Made by a program: the position numbers and the translations under genes
In this document: positions 12,766 to 13,054 of the stretch, in pieces
Position numbering within the stretch: the stretch's first letter is position 1
Layout: each line of letters begins with the position of its first letter
Notes under the pieces: model-generated
What the model was told of the DNA's origin: nothing
What the model saw: the letters and a program-made list of their open reading frames with translations, nothing else
Database searches by the model: none
Source of the DNA: an uncultured Bacilli bacterium
GTDB taxonomy: Bacteria > Bacillota_I > Bacilli_A > RF39 > UBA660
DNA length: 13,054 bases
Assembly (NCBI GenBank): GCA_944331725.1
Contig: CALVJE010000022.1
Location: 1 to 13,054, forward strand
Direction: 5' to 3'

Positions 12766-12793
12766 AAAAAAGCCTTTATTTTTAAGGCTTTTT
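12766..12793. terminator. Strong bidirectional terminator
   Basis: AAAAAGCCTT (12767-12776) pairs with AAGGCTTTTT (12784-12793) around a 7-nt loop, with T-tracts on both strands. It probably ends the minus-strand gene at 12926-13054. Confidence 0.85.
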
Positions 12794-12806
12794 ATTATTT
12801 GTAAAA

Positions 12807-12856
12807 TTTGAGTAAGTTTGAATAGATTTGATTAAATATAAGTAAATTTGAATTAT
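12807..12856 (+). repeat. Five tandem 10-bp iterons
   Basis: Consecutive units TTTGAGTAAG, TTTGAATAGA, TTTGATTAAA, TATAAGTAAA and TTTGAATTAT start at 12807, 12817, 12827, 12837 and 12847. The consensus is TTTGAnTAAA; the fourth unit is degenerate. Exact 10-bp phasing places all copies on one helix face. Their position 53 bp from the tRNA fragment suits arm-type integrase sites. Confidence 0.6.
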
Positions 12857-12925
12857 TTTTTATAAAAAATAACTAAAATATAACTACAAATTTTTTATAT
12901 TTAATCAATAAATTGTAATTTGAAT

Positions 12926-13054
12926 TTATTTTTTTAATACTTTATTTAATGTTTTAATATGTTCTTCGGGATTAATCAGTGCATCTTCACAATGACCTTT
13001 TCCTTTTAAACAAATAGTAGTAGTATTTTGATAGTTTTTCTTCAAATAATGTGC
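12926..13054 (-). CDS. C-terminus of a gene running off the right edge (possible alpha/beta hydrolase)
   Basis: On the minus strand an open frame enters from the window end and stops at TAA (12928-12926), leaving 42 residues: AHYLKKNYQNTTTICLKGKG, then HCEDALINPEEHIKTLNKVLKK. The pattern KGKGHCEDALINPEEHIKTL resembles the end of alpha/beta hydrolases, where a GH(x)E motif carries the catalytic His and is followed by a helix starting with PE. This would make H21 of the fragment the catalytic His. The evidence is thin because the nucleophile region is outside the window. Codon use is like that of the other genes. The strong hairpin at 12766-12793 probably terminates it. If the tRNA fragment is an attachment site, this gene would be the first cargo gene inside the element. 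Confidence 0.55.
   Translation of the reverse strand, partial: AHYLKKNYQNTTTICLKGKGHCEDALINPEEHIKTLNKVLKK

Noticed and set aside
12712..13054. A complete or intron-split tRNA gene on the minus strand
   Set aside because: The 5' half is absent. No AGCGAGA-like acceptor strand, D-arm or anticodon 5' strand is found to the right, and the T-stem is mismatched.
1..13054. CRISPR array, transposase or insertion sequence
   Set aside because: No regularly spaced identical repeats with unique spacers, and no transposase-like protein or paired terminal repeats, were seen in any frame.

Overview
The window is very AT-rich, uses TGA as a normal stop, and carries Firmicutes-type genes (RNase HIII, CvpA, a membrane-anchored XRE regulator, purine-rich Shine-Dalgarno sites, intrinsic terminators). 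Together with a camelysin-like/C-type-lectin-like surface protein, this suggests an uncultured low-GC member of the Bacilli, probably from the gut. The phylogenetic guess is inference only.

Layout from left to right. 1-1213: a gene of unknown function, possibly frameshifted near the left edge, followed by a Fic-fold protein whose catalytic His is replaced by Gln. 1244-3259: rnhC (minus) divergent from a cvpA-thioredoxin pair, a shortened version of the rnhC-zapA-cvpA-mutS2-trx cluster of many Firmicutes. 3368-4717: an XRE DNA-binding domain fused to several membrane segments and an external tail, with a 42-bp-spaced direct repeat upstream. 4825-5406 (minus): a YigZ/IMPACT protein. 5461-7441: a secreted surface protein split into two frames by one apparently missing A, behind a promoter-like region with a C6 run between its -35-like and -10 elements. 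7687-9620: an OmpR-type response regulator and histidine kinase with overlapping ATGA, preceded by a tandem 10-bp repeat and a long leader. 9662-12677: a four-gene run of short-chain dehydrogenase, coiled-coil/hydrophobic protein, pentapeptide-repeat protein and glycerophosphodiester phosphodiesterase. 12678-13054: a non-coding stretch with a tRNA-Met-like 3' fragment (anticodon to CCA), a strong terminator, five tandem 10-bp iterons, and the C-terminus of a minus-strand gene that runs off the window.

Two places deserve most attention. The first is the surface protein with its adjacent two-component system. It has two possible ON/OFF switches (promoter C6 and coding A5) and a C-terminal fold of the kind diversified by retroelements in other systems, so it may be a variable surface display locus. 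The second is the right edge, which looks like one end of an integrative element inserted in a tRNA gene: the tRNA 3' fragment would be the att core and the 10-bp repeats would be arm-type integrase sites. The element itself would lie to the right, outside the window. Both readings are inferences from sequence and need comparative data.
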